Source of the DNA: Smithella sp.
Lineage (GTDB): Bacteria > Desulfobacterota > Syntrophia > Syntrophales > Smithellaceae
Direction of reading: 5' to 3'
Length of the DNA stretch: 64,000 nucleotides
NCBI GenBank assembly: GCA_012510495.1
Contig: JAAZHX010000057.1
Span: 26,183 to 90,182, forward strand
Part shown: positions 20,032 through 29,727 of the stretch, piece after piece
How the letters are laid out: the number at the start of each line of letters is the position of its first letter
Numbering within the stretch: the first letter of the stretch is position 1
Made by a program: the position numbers and the translations under genes
The notes under the pieces: model-generated
Seen by the model: the letters and a program-made list of their open reading frames with translations, nothing else
Told to the model about the DNA's origin: nothing
Database searches by the model: none

Positions 20032-20454
20032 TTACCCCTCATCCTTGTTGAGGCGAATGGCCTGGATGACGGCCGTGAGCAGCGTTTCGTTTCCCGAGGT
20101 TACCGTGCCGTTGATGACGGCGTAATCGTCAAAGGAATACTGGCTCGTGATCGAAACCGTGATGCAGGTTTGCAAGTCAAGAACGTCCCGGTGAAATTCC
20201 GCAGACTTGATGCCCACCATCCATCCTTTGATGGCGTCCTGACCTTTCTTCTTCCGCTTGTAGCCTTCCACCAGAGCGGCGGTCTGGGCGACGGCTTCGA
20301 TCAGAACGATGGAATGGACGGTCCGTCCGTCGAAAAGAGGCCAGCGCTCGTTGACCACGGCGGTGGCAGTGCCGGAGCTATCCTGCAATTCTATGGCCTG
20401 TGCGATGATTTTTATAGGTTCACGATGCGGAATCACGGATTCGATGTCGATCAT
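20032..20454 (-). CDS. Hotdog 3-hydroxyacyl-ACP dehydratase-like (ApeP/FabZ-like)
   Basis: IPHREPIKIIAQAIEL, VHSIVLIEAVAQTAAL hotdog helix. Confidence 0.8.
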   Translation of the reverse strand: MIDIESVIPHREPIKIIAQAIELQDSSGTATAVVNERWPLFDGRTVHSIVLIEAVAQTAALVEGYKRKKKGQDAIKGWMVGIKSAEFHRDVLDLQTCITVSITSQYSFDDYAVINGTVTSGNETLLTAVIQAIRLNKDEG

Positions 20455-20625
20455 CGGCGCTCTCCTTCATTCGGGTACAAATTAAGGAGAAAACCATCCG
20501 AAAGTCAATCAAAAACATTGCGCGCCCGCGCCCTCGTTTCGTGCGCAACGCTCATTGCCTTACGGCCGGGTTCCGCCGCCGACAGGCGTCGGGCGATCAA
20601 AGGCAAAACCGAAAGAGGAACACTC

Positions 20626-20690
20626 ATCCCTTTCCATTCATCAATTTTTTCTATCCACCAGTCACCATCCACTATCCACCATTGTCACCC
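20626..20690. repeat. Degenerate heptad repeat TCCACCA-GTCACCA-TCCACTA-TCCACCA
   Basis: Direct 7-nt periodicity visible at 20654-20681. Confidence 0.5.
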
Positions 20691-20839
20691 CCCCCCGCGG
20701 AAAAGCCTTGACTTCAACGACGAGAGTTCATTATACTTTGCTCCGATTCATGGTTCAGGCATTTGCAGCGGCGTCACGTCATCACTTCAGCCACACGAAC
20801 AGCCTTTTGTTTTTCTGATCAGGAGAAAGGGAGGAAAAA

Positions 20840-22339
20840 ATGGCGCGTTTCCGTGAGTACGACAAATACGATGGTCTGGGGCTGGCCGAACTGGTCAGAA
20901 AAAAGGAAGTGACCCCGCTGGAGCTTTGCGAAGAAGCCATCGGGCGCATCGACAAACTCAATCCGCAGCTCAACGCGGTCATCTGCCGGATGGATGACGC
21001 GGCCCGCGCCGCGGCCATGAGTCCGATTCCGGAAGGCCCTTTTTCCGGCGTGCCGTTTTTGTGCAAAGATTTGGTTTCCGCCATCGCGGGAGCGCCCATG
21101 ACCAAAGGCAGCAAATCCTGCCGTAATTACGTGCCTTCGTTCGACAGCGAAATGGCCAGGCGCTTCAAGGCGGCGGGGCTGATCGTTCTGGGAAAAACCA
21201 ACACACCGGAATTCGGCCTCATGGGAGTTACCGAACCCGAACTGCACGGTCCGACGCGCAACCCCTGGAATCCGGATGTCACGCCCGGCGGCTCCAGCGG
21301 CGGTTCGGGCGCGGCGGTAGCCGCGGGCTTCACCCCGCTGGCATCGGGCGGCGACGGAGGCGGATCGATCCGCATCCCCTCTTCCTGCTGCGGCCTCTTC
21401 GGACTCAAGCCCACCCGCGGCCGCAATCCGCAGGGACCCGAATCAGGCGAAGTCTGGCAGGGCGCGGAAGTGGAGGGTGTGCTGACCCGATCCGTGCGCG
21501 ATGCGGCCGCTGTTCTGGATGCCACAAACGGCGCGGATCCCGGCGCCCCCTATATCCTGCCCCGGCCGGAAAGGCCGTATCTGGAAGACACGCGGCAGAA
21601 TCCGCCCCGGTTAAAAATCGGGTTCACGGTGGAATCGCCGCTGAAAGCCGACGTTCATCCCGAATGCGTTGAGGCCGTGAGAAATGCGGCCAAACTTCTG
21701 GAGAGCCTTGGTCATGCGGTGGAAGAAGCCAGACCGGACATTGACGGAGAGACGGTGGGTAAAAGCTACATCATGCTGTATTTCGGTGAGGTCGCGGCGG
21801 ACATCCGGGAGCTCACAAGCGTCGTCGGCAGGCCGCTCACCCATGCCGACACGGAGGAAGCCACCTGGGCCCTGAACCTGCTGGGAAATACTTTTTCCGC
21901 GGGCGACTTTGTCCTGGCCAAACGGCAATGGAACACCTTTGCCCGGCAGATGGCCAAATTTCATGAAACCTACGATCTGTACCTGACGCCCACGATTGCC
22001 TCGCTGCCTCCGCGCATCGGCGAATTGCGGCAGAAGCCGGTCGAACTGGCCTTCCTGAAAATCATCAACAGCCTGAACCTGGGAGGCCTGCTCAGAGCGA
22101 CGGGCATCGCCGATATGCTGGCGACCAAAGGCCTGTCCAAAATGCCTTTCACGCAACTGGCCAACCTCACGGGCCAACCGGCCATGTCCGTGCCCCTTCA
22201 CTGGAGCAGGGAAGGACTGCCCTGCGGCGTGCAGTTCATCGGGCGCTTTGGTGAAGAGTCGCTCCTGTTTCAACTGGCAGGCCAGCTTGAACGGGCGCAG
22301 CCCTGGTTTGACCGCCGGCCGCCCCTGATTCGGGACTGA
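20840..22339 (+). CDS. Amidase signature family protein
   Basis: [48 protein letters not shown]. Confidence 0.93.
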   Translation: MARFREYDKYDGLGLAELVRKKEVTPLELCEEAIGRIDKLNPQLNAVICRMDDAARAAAMSPIPEGPFSGVPFLCKDLVSAIAGAPMTKGSKSCRNYVPSFDSEMARRFKAAGLIVLGKTNTPEFGLMGVTEPELHGPTRNPWNPDVTPGGSSGGSGAAVAAGFTPLASGGDGGGSIRIPSSCCGLFGLKPTRGRNPQGPESGEVWQGAEVEGVLTRSVRDAAAVLDATNGADPGAPYILPRPERPYLEDTRQNPPRLKIGFTVESPLKADVHPECVEAVRNAAKLLESLGHAVEEARPDIDGETVGKSYIMLYFGEVAADIRELTSVVGRPLTHADTEEATWALNLLGNTFSAGDFVLAKRQWNTFARQMAKFHETYDLYLTPTIASLPPRIGELRQKPVELAFLKIINSLNLGGLLRATGIADMLATKGLSKMPFTQLANLTGQPAMSVPLHWSREGLPCGVQFIGRFGEESLLFQLAGQLERAQPWFDRRPPLIRD

Positions 22340-22527
22340 CGGGAGAGCTTGAAAAAACGCCTCCCCTCCCTGCAGATATGAAAATCGTTTTGCAACAGGG
22401 CAGGCGCTTCGGATGAACGGAATCTGCGTCTGATCCGTTTCGCAAAGGCGATCATTCAGTATTATTCAATGTTTGTCGTTTCCAGACCTGCCTGAAAAAA
22501 GATTTGCGCCAATTTTCAATGATTTTA

Positions 22528-22555
22528 TTGACATTTTCTATAAATCACGTATATT
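22528..22555 (+). promoter_or_regulatory. Sigma70-like promoter TTGACA-N16-TATATT
   Basis: TTGACA 22528-22533, TATATT 22550-22555, upstream of acyl-CoA ligase gene. Confidence 0.6.
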
Positions 22556-22571
22556 CGCCCCAGTTTACGTT

Positions 22572-22590
22572 AAGTGATCCTGTGTCACTT
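22572..22590. promoter_or_regulatory. Operator-like inverted repeat AAGTGA-N7-TCACTT
   Basis: 6-bp perfect arms 17 nt downstream of the -10 box. Confidence 0.45.
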
Positions 22591-22676
22591 TTTTACGAAA
22601 TGAGTCGTCGGGCAGACACCGGACAGCATCCGGCGGCAAGCCTGATGCCGAAAAATATTATCAAGTGAGGTGGTTT

Positions 22677-24320
22677 ATGTCAGGTTTTGTGAACAAAACG
22701 ATGGGGAACGTGATTGAGGAAACGGCCGGCCGGTTTCCCGATCATCCGGCGTTGATAGCTCCGCAGTTTCAGGTCCGGCTCAGCTACCGCGAACTTTATG
22801 AACAATGCCGCAAAACCGCCCGGGGCCTGATGGCGATGGGCGTCAGGCGCGGCGATCACGTTTCCGTCTGGACGACCAATGTGCCGGAATGGATATATCT
22901 GCAATTCGCTCTGGGCATGGTGGGCGGCATTCTGGTGACCATCAACACCAATTACCGGTCTCACGAGCTGGAATACATCCTCAGGCAATCCGATTCAACA
23001 ACCCTCTTTTTGATTGACCGCTATCGGGATACCAGTTTTTACGAAACGGTCCGGCATATCATTCCGGAGCTGGACGCCTGTGAACCCGGAAAGCTGGCTT
23101 CCTCCAAACTGCCGATGTTGAAAAACATTGTGCATATCGGAAACCGGGAAAGCGCGCCGGGCATGTTCAAATTTTCCGATCTGATCACCATGGGCGGGAG
23201 CGTTTCAGAGCAGGAACTGGACAACCGGATGAAAACGCTCACCGATGACGATGTCATCAATATGCAGTATACGTCGGGAACGACGGGGTTTCCGAAAGGC
23301 GTGATGCTTTCGCATCACAACATCGTCAACAACGCCCGCATGGTCGGCGACGTCATGGGGATGACCGAAAAGGACAGCCTGCTGATTCAGGTGCCCGTTT
23401 TTCATTGCTTCGGGTGCGTCATGAGTACGCTCAACAGCGTTTACCACGCCTCCGCCATGGTGATGCTGGAGTCTTTCGACCCGCAGCTGTCCCTGGAGGC
23501 GATTCACAAAGAAAAGTGCACGGCGGTCAACGGTGTGCCGACGATGTTCATCGCCATGTTCCATCATTCCGATTTTGACCGCTATGACATGACGTCCCTG
23601 CGGACCGGCATTATGGCCGGCGCGCCCTGCCCGGTCGAGGCCATGAATCAGGTGCGCACGAAAATGCACTGTCCCGAAGTCGTCATCGCGTTCGGCCAGA
23701 CGGAATCCGCGCCGGTCATGACCATGACCCGCCGCGATGATCCGGTGGAATTGCGCGTGGCCACGGTCGGCCGTCTGCTGCCGGACATCGAGGGGAAAAT
23801 CATCGATCCCGAGACAGGCGAAGATTTGCCCGCGGACACCCAGGGTGAAATCGTCACGCGCAGCGCCTGCGTGATGAAGGGCTACTACAAAATGCCGGAA
23901 GCCACGGAAGCCGCCATTGATGCCGAAGGCTGGCTGCACACGGGGGACCTGGGCAAGATCGACCCGAACGGCTATTTTAAAGTCACCGGCCGGATCAAGG
24001 ACATGATCATCCGGGGCGGTGAAAATATTTATCCCCGGGAGCTGGAAGAATTCATCTTTACGCATCCCAAGGTGCAAGACGTCCAGGTCGTCGGCATTCC
24101 GGATCCGAAATACGGCGAGCAGGTTCTCGCGGCCATCCATCTGAAAAACGGCAACCGGGCCACGGCGGAGGAGTTCATCGAATTCTGCAAGGGGAAAATC
24201 GCACGCCATAAGATCCCCAAATACTGGGAGTTTGTGGAGGAATACCCGATGACGGCCAGCGGCAAAATTCAGAAATTCAAGATCAGGGAAATGTTTGAGA
24301 AGAAGTATAAAGAAGGCTAA
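22677..24320 (+). CDS. Acyl-CoA synthetase (AMP-binding)
   Basis: MQYTSGTTGFPKGVMLSH, AFGQTESAP, GWLHTGDLG, PMTASGKIQKF. Confidence 0.93.
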   Translation: MSGFVNKTMGNVIEETAGRFPDHPALIAPQFQVRLSYRELYEQCRKTARGLMAMGVRRGDHVSVWTTNVPEWIYLQFALGMVGGILVTINTNYRSHELEYILRQSDSTTLFLIDRYRDTSFYETVRHIIPELDACEPGKLASSKLPMLKNIVHIGNRESAPGMFKFSDLITMGGSVSEQELDNRMKTLTDDDVINMQYTSGTTGFPKGVMLSHHNIVNNARMVGDVMGMTEKDSLLIQVPVFHCFGCVMSTLNSVYHASAMVMLESFDPQLSLEAIHKEKCTAVNGVPTMFIAMFHHSDFDRYDMTSLRTGIMAGAPCPVEAMNQVRTKMHCPEVVIAFGQTESAPVMTMTRRDDPVELRVATVGRLLPDIEGKIIDPETGEDLPADTQGEIVTRSACVMKGYYKMPEATEAAIDAEGWLHTGDLGKIDPNGYFKVTGRIKDMIIRGGENIYPRELEEFIFTHPKVQDVQVVGIPDPKYGEQVLAAIHLKNGNRATAEEFIEFCKGKIARHKIPKYWEFVEEYPMTASGKIQKFKIREMFEKKYKEG

Positions 24321-24351
24321 AAACCTATATTTGCCAGGAGAGGACCTCAAA

Positions 24352-25905
24352 ATGAGCAATATCTGCTATCGGGATACACTGGGGGACATGGCCCGCAGGG
24401 CGGCCACCAAATACGGAGACAAGATCGCCATCATTTTCCGGGATCTGAAAATTTCATTTTATGATCTGGAGCGCCAGGCCCGGCGCTTTGCCAATCTCAT
24501 GACCGGTTACGGCGTCAAAAAGGGCGACCGGGTGGCGATCTACGCGTACAACTCGCATTACTATCCCATCAGCATGATGGGTCTGGCCAAGATCGGCGCC
24601 ATCCAGGTTCCCATCAACTACATGCTCAACGCCGACGAGATCGCTTACGTCGTCAATCACTCCGGCTCTAAAATCTTTATCGTGGAAGACATTCTGTATC
24701 CGATCATCGCCAAGGACCAGGCGAAATTCACGACGGTCGAAAAATGGGGCTTCCTCCCGCTGGGGGATTCGCTCGTGCCGGAAGGCTTCTTCAATCTGGT
24801 GACGGAAATGGAGACCATGACCTACGACGAACCCCAGGTGGAGGTCAGCGCCGAAGACATTGTGCAGATACCCTACACCAGCGGCACGGAATCCAAACCC
24901 AAGGGCGCGATGCTGTCGCACCGGGCGCTGATGTCGCAGTACCACAGCTGCATTTTCGACGGCCAGTATGAAACCGACGACGTGAGCCTGCACGCGCTGC
25001 CCCTGTTTCACTGCGCCCAGCTCCACTGTTTCCTCATGCCGTATCTGTATGTCGGCGCCACCAACGTGATCATGCACAAGGCCGATCCCCTGGAGATGAT
25101 CAAACTCATTGAAAAATATCAGATCACGCACATGTTCGCGCCACCCACGGTGTGGATCGGAATCCTCAACCATCCGGAGTTCAAAAACTATTACCACAGC
25201 AGTCTGAAAAAGGCGGCCTACGGCGCCAGCATCATGCCGGTGGAAATCATCAAGCAGCTGGCGGTGACCTTCCGCGGCCTCAAACTGTGGAACTACTACG
25301 GCCAGACGGAGATGGGGCCGGTGGCCACGATTCTGAAGCCCGAAGACCAGCTCCTGAAGCCGGGCTCGGCGGGCAAGCCGGTGCTGAACGTGGAAACGCG
25401 GCTGATGGACGATGACGGAAAATTCGTTCCCCTGGGAGAAGTCGGGGAAATCGTCCATCGTTCCGGCCACGTCATGACGGGCTACCTCAACGATCCGGAA
25501 AAGACCGCCGAAGCCTTCGAGTTCGGCTGGTTCCACAGCGGCGATCTGGGCCGTTTCGACGCCGACGGCTATCTCTATGTGGTGGACCGCAAGAAGGACA
25601 TGATCAAAACCGGCGGCGAGAACGTGGCGTCCCGCGAGGTCGAAGAGGTGCTTTATCAGTATCCGGGCGTTGAGGAAGCGGCGGTCATCGGGCTTGCCGA
25701 TCCCAAATGGATAGAAATTGTGGCGGCGGTGGTCGTTCCGAAAAAAAGCGCTGGGCCCGGCGAAAAGGAAATCATCGCCCACTGCCGGGAGAGGCTGGCC
25801 GGATTCAAATGTCCCAAAAAGGTGATCTTTGTGGAGCGTCTGCCCAAGAATCCATCGGGGAAAATTTTAAAGCGTGAGTTGAAAGAAAAATTTGCCGCGT
25901 CGTAA
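24352..25905 (+). CDS. Acyl-CoA synthetase (AMP-binding)
   Basis: IPYTSGTESKPKGAMLSH, YYGQTEMGP, GWFHSGDLGRFDADGYLYVVDRKKDMIKTGGENV, PKNPSGKILKRELK. Confidence 0.93.
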   Translation: MSNICYRDTLGDMARRAATKYGDKIAIIFRDLKISFYDLERQARRFANLMTGYGVKKGDRVAIYAYNSHYYPISMMGLAKIGAIQVPINYMLNADEIAYVVNHSGSKIFIVEDILYPIIAKDQAKFTTVEKWGFLPLGDSLVPEGFFNLVTEMETMTYDEPQVEVSAEDIVQIPYTSGTESKPKGAMLSHRALMSQYHSCIFDGQYETDDVSLHALPLFHCAQLHCFLMPYLYVGATNVIMHKADPLEMIKLIEKYQITHMFAPPTVWIGILNHPEFKNYYHSSLKKAAYGASIMPVEIIKQLAVTFRGLKLWNYYGQTEMGPVATILKPEDQLLKPGSAGKPVLNVETRLMDDDGKFVPLGEVGEIVHRSGHVMTGYLNDPEKTAEAFEFGWFHSGDLGRFDADGYLYVVDRKKDMIKTGGENVASREVEEVLYQYPGVEEAAVIGLADPKWIEIVAAVVVPKKSAGPGEKEIIAHCRERLAGFKCPKKVIFVERLPKNPSGKILKRELKEKFAAS

Positions 25906-25969
25906 ATCCGCGGGAGCGCCGACGCGCGGCGCGCGTGTCCGTAACTTTGAAAAACATCGGGAGCCGATC

Positions 25970-26356
25970 ATGAGCGAAGATTTTCTGTCCATCGGAGAGC
26001 TCTCCAGGCAACTGGAGATGAGTCAGCGGACCATCCGCTATTACGAGGAGATCGGTCTGCTCAATTCCATCAAGCGCGTCGAAGGCGGACGCCGGATTTA
26101 CACCGAAAAGGACCTCCGGCGACTGAAGCTGATCAAAAGACTGAAGATCATGGGCATGACGCTTTCCGAAATGCAGGAACTCGAATCCATGTGGAGTTAT
26201 GAGAAATCCAACGAAAAAGTGCTGACGCGGCTCATGGAACTGCTGGGCAATCACCTGAAAAGGCTGGACGATCGGATCGCCGACCTGGACATCCTGCGCC
26301 ATGAAATTCTGGAATACCGGGAACGGATCGGCGCGAAAATCAGCAAATCCTCCTGA
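25970..26356 (+). CDS. MerR family transcriptional regulator
   Basis: FLSIGELSRQLEMSQRTIRYYEEIGLL; start at MSEDFLS 25970. Confidence 0.9.
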   Translation: MSEDFLSIGELSRQLEMSQRTIRYYEEIGLLNSIKRVEGGRRIYTEKDLRRLKLIKRLKIMGMTLSEMQELESMWSYEKSNEKVLTRLMELLGNHLKRLDDRIADLDILRHEILEYRERIGAKISKSS

Positions 26357-26363
26357 AACGGTT

Positions 26364-26975
26364 CTAGAGGCCCGTCGCGGTTTTTAAATGACGGACGTCA
26401 TTGATGGCGTCGATGTGCGCTTCTCCGTTATGGATGCGGATATGCGTCCGGGAGGCATTGTCCACGCAGGTGCTGCGGAATTCGGACAGGCGGATGTTTC
26501 TCAGACGGCACAGGATGGTTGCAATCGTGAAGTTGTGAGAGACGACCAGGGCGTTTTGTCCGGCGGCCATAAGCTTTTCGATGGGCGGCCAGGCGCGCTT
26601 CTGCAGTTCAGCCAGCGATTCTCCCTGCGGCATTGACACCGATTCCGGATCGGCGATCCACCGTCCGAGGAATTCTTTTTCACAGGCCAGCAGCTCTTTA
26701 TAGGTCAGGCCTTCAAAATCCCCCTGATCCATTTCCATCAGGCCGGGATGAATCTCGATCTTTTTCCCGTGAAAGCCGTTGATGATTTCAGCGGTCTGCA
26801 AAGCCCTCTTCAGCGGGCTGGAATGGATGCTGTCAATCGAATAGTCTTTGAGCGACAAGGCCAGCTTCCGGGCCTGGTCGATGCCGGTTTCGTTCAGTTC
26901 GGTATCCGTGATGCCCTGAACGCGCCTCTCTTTGTTCCAGAATGTTTCGCCGTGGCGAATCAGTGTCAGTTCCAT
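26364..26975 (-). CDS. Histidine phosphatase family protein (phosphoglycerate mutase-like)
   Basis: LTLIRHGETFWNKERRVQG, SSPLKRALQTAE, ALVVSHNFTIATILC. Confidence 0.92.
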   Translation of the reverse strand: MELTLIRHGETFWNKERRVQGITDTELNETGIDQARKLALSLKDYSIDSIHSSPLKRALQTAEIINGFHGKKIEIHPGLMEMDQGDFEGLTYKELLACEKEFLGRWIADPESVSMPQGESLAELQKRAWPPIEKLMAAGQNALVVSHNFTIATILCRLRNIRLSEFRSTCVDNASRTHIRIHNGEAHIDAINDVRHLKTATGL

Positions 26976-27406
26976 ATCCCTTCAGAGCCTGAATGTTCGT
27001 GGATGTTGTTGTCGCAGCCCAGTTGCACGGCCTTGGCCGCGTGCCTGGCAATGGCGATGGTTCCGACGACTTTACCGCCGTAAGCATGCACATCATTTAC
27101 AAACCATGGCTTCCCCAGTGAGTAGTTGATCACAGGAACTTTTTCTTCGATGGCGACGGCTATATTTTCCTTTGCCCCCGGCCCCACGAGAATCTGATTG
27201 ACACCGAAGGGTTTATCCGTAAGATCCCGGATCTGTTTGATATTTTCGCGCGTTTCCTTTGGATTACAGCGCGCGATGGCCAGAAGCCCCAACCCTCCGG
27301 CATTACAGACGGTCGAAACCAGTTTGGGTTCCGTAATCCAGTTCATCCCGGCCAGCATGATGGGATGGTCAATTCCGAACGTCTCCGTCATTCTCGTTTT
27401 GAACAT
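26966..27406 (-). pseudogene. C-terminally truncated nitronate monooxygenase paralog
   Basis: Aligns to first ~135 aa of the 345-aa enzyme at 5284-6321 then ends in unrelated GCDNNIHEHSGSEGIWN; 3' end overlaps the phosphatase start. Confidence 0.78.
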
Positions 27407-27929
27407 AAAATTTTCCTCCGGCGCCGGTTTTCACATTTTTGTTTTTTGTGTCGGGAATCATAAGAGAAGCAGGAGGAGTTGTCAAAACAAATTTCCGCCG
27501 GGTGAAGCTTCGGAATATGCATTTGACTCTTGAGCTGGTCCAATTTAATTTTAAAAACAAAAAACAAGCGCGGGCCAAATGCGGGGTTGAGGGGAATTCT
27601 GAACAAAGTCACCTGCGATTCGTTTCCCATGACTGCGACGGGTGAAAAAACGTCGGACGCCGCGCGCCCCTCCCTTCATAACCGCAGTGAAAGGAGCAAC
27701 CGGAAAGAGTTTTTCCGGAGGCGAGATTCGGGCTTGCGCTCCGGCGCTATCTGTGGAAAAAGGGGGACTGCCAGCGGCGGTCGGTCTGGAACAGCCGGCC
27801 GCGCCGTTAAATTTTGTGACGGGCAAAAAGCGGCGGCGAACCGGCGGCATACGGTTTTATCCGGCGTATTTTTTGGCGGGACAACTGCCTGCCCGGTGTC
27901 CAGCCGCTGTGAAAAATAAAGGGGAATAT

Positions 27930-29159
27930 ATGAAGTTTCTGCTGATTTATCCGAAATGGGAAAAGCTGGACCGTCAGACGTCGTTCATCCTCCCGCCGCA
28001 CGGGCCGGCGGTGATGGCGGCGACTCTGCCTCCCGATGTCGATGTGGCGTTTATCGACGAAAATATCGAGCCGGTGGATCTCGGCGCCGATGCCGATTTC
28101 GTGGGCGTCTCCATGATGCTTACCGCCCAGGTGAAGCGCGGCTGGGAGATCGCGGACGCGTTTCGCGAGCGCGGGATTCCCGTCCTTTGCGGCGGTATCG
28201 CCGTGATGCTGCACGCCGAAGAATGCGAAAAGCACGCCGACGCGGTGTTTTTGGGCGAGGCCGAAGGCCGGATGGAGCAGGTTTTCGCCGATTTCAAAGC
28301 GGGTAAGCTGCGGAAAGTTTACAACTACATGCAGAACTTTCCGCCGATTGAAAGCGTGGGAACGGCCCGGCGCGGCATTCTCAAGCGCGAGATGTACAAC
28401 TATCGCGGCGTCCAGATGGTCGATCTGGTGCACGCCTCCCGCGGCTGCCGCTTCAACTGCTATCCCTGTGCCGTGCGCTTTCTGGGCGGCAGGAGCTTCC
28501 GTCCCCGGCCCTTCGAGAGGGTGGTCGAGGAAATGGCCTCCATCGACAACAACCGCCTGTTTATCGTGGACAATTCGCTGGCGCAGAACCGCGACTGGGA
28601 AATCGGTCTGTTTCGGGAAATGATTCCGCTCAAAAAGAAGTGGTGCTGCCATCCGATTGAAGAAGACGATGAGGTTCTGGATCTCGCGGCGCAGGCCGGA
28701 GCGTGGTTTGTCTATCAGACGATTTTCGACTCGTCCAACTATATCCGCGACCGGGTCAGGCGCTACCACGACCACGGCATTGCCGTGGAAGGCAGCATCC
28801 TCCTGGGGCTGGACTATCACACGGAAGACTATATCAAACGGTGGATGGACTTCCTTCTGGAAATCGAGCTGGACATGGCGGAGTTCACGATTCTCACGCC
28901 TTTTGTCCACACGCGCACGTTCGACGATCTGCACGGCGAAGGACGGATTCTCTCCTATGACTGGAATGACTACACCTGCGGCAAGGTCGTTTTTCAGCCC
29001 AAAATGATGACGCCGGAAAAGCTCCAGGAAATGTACTACTACTGCTGGGACCGCTTCTATGAGGAAGAGCCGGCCAATTACAAAATGTTCAAGTTGCTCA
29101 AGCAGGTCATGGAAAAGGAAAAAGCGGACGGCACGTACAAGCCGCGGGTTCGTGTTTGA
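27930..29159 (+). CDS. B12-binding-domain radical SAM protein
   Basis: Rossmann-like N-terminus (FVGVSMMLTAQVKRGWEIADAF), CxxxCxxC as CRFNCYPC; start at MKFLLIYPKWEK 27930. Confidence 0.88.
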   Translation: MKFLLIYPKWEKLDRQTSFILPPHGPAVMAATLPPDVDVAFIDENIEPVDLGADADFVGVSMMLTAQVKRGWEIADAFRERGIPVLCGGIAVMLHAEECEKHADAVFLGEAEGRMEQVFADFKAGKLRKVYNYMQNFPPIESVGTARRGILKREMYNYRGVQMVDLVHASRGCRFNCYPCAVRFLGGRSFRPRPFERVVEEMASIDNNRLFIVDNSLAQNRDWEIGLFREMIPLKKKWCCHPIEEDDEVLDLAAQAGAWFVYQTIFDSSNYIRDRVRRYHDHGIAVEGSILLGLDYHTEDYIKRWMDFLLEIELDMAEFTILTPFVHTRTFDDLHGEGRILSYDWNDYTCGKVVFQPKMMTPEKLQEMYYYCWDRFYEEEPANYKMFKLLKQVMEKEKADGTYKPRVRV

Positions 29160-29310
29160 ACAGGATGTCCCGGCGGGAGGAGATGGAAAAAATCGGCGAA
29201 AAAGACACCCTCGTCATTGACATCGGCCTGCCCGTCAGGATCGGCCGTTCGCGTGCGGTTCTGAAGCGGCCGGCGGCCATCCGTTATACGGATTTTTTTC
29301 GGAGGAAAAC

Positions 29311-29727
29311 ATGAGCACAGACAGGAAAAGCTTTGAGGCCGGAATCCGTGTGCCGTTTTTTGACCTGGACCCCATGCAGATCGTGTGGCACGGCAATTAC
29401 CTCAACTACTTTGAGATCGCCCGCGCGGGGTTTTTCGAACATTACGGCGTCGATCTCTATTCGTATTACGAACGGGAAAAAATCATTTTCCCGATCATCC
29501 GGACGGCGACGAAGCACATTTTTCCGCTCAAACACCGCGATGAGATTATTGTCAAGGCGACGCTGGCGGACGCCAACATCAAGCTGGTGATGGATTTTGA
29601 AATCCGCAGGGCTTCCGACGGAAGCGTCTGCGCGCGAGGACGTACGGAACAGGTGGCAGTGAAGGCGCCGGAGATGGAAACGCTGTTCAGCATTCCGCAG
29701 GACATCCGGAATTTATTGGGATTTTAA
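29311..29727 (+). CDS. Acyl-CoA thioesterase, 4HBT/YbgC family
   Basis: VPFFDLDPMQIVWHGNYLNYFEIARAGFFEHYGVD. Confidence 0.88.
   Translation: MSTDRKSFEAGIRVPFFDLDPMQIVWHGNYLNYFEIARAGFFEHYGVDLYSYYEREKIIFPIIRTATKHIFPLKHRDEIIVKATLADANIKLVMDFEIRRASDGSVCARGRTEQVAVKAPEMETLFSIPQDIRNLLGF

Noticed and set aside
14119-20454. Calling block A simply housekeeping fatty acid synthesis
   Set aside because: LolA, a DUF3261-like lipoprotein and a CrtI-like oxidoreductase interleaved with KS/ACP/KR do not fit a FAS II operon
24454-25782. 442-aa minus-strand ORF antisense to an acyl-CoA synthetase
   Set aside because: Shadow ORF; AMP-binding motifs are on the plus strand
27642-27929. N-terminal extension of the radical SAM ORF
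   Set aside because: Compositionally unlike the protein; MKFLLIYPKWEK at 27930 is a typical start for B12-rSAM proteins
29165-29314. 49-aa ORF before the thioesterase (MSRREEMEKIGEKDTLVIDIGLPVRIGRSRAV...)
   Set aside because: Too short, no family match and no independent support
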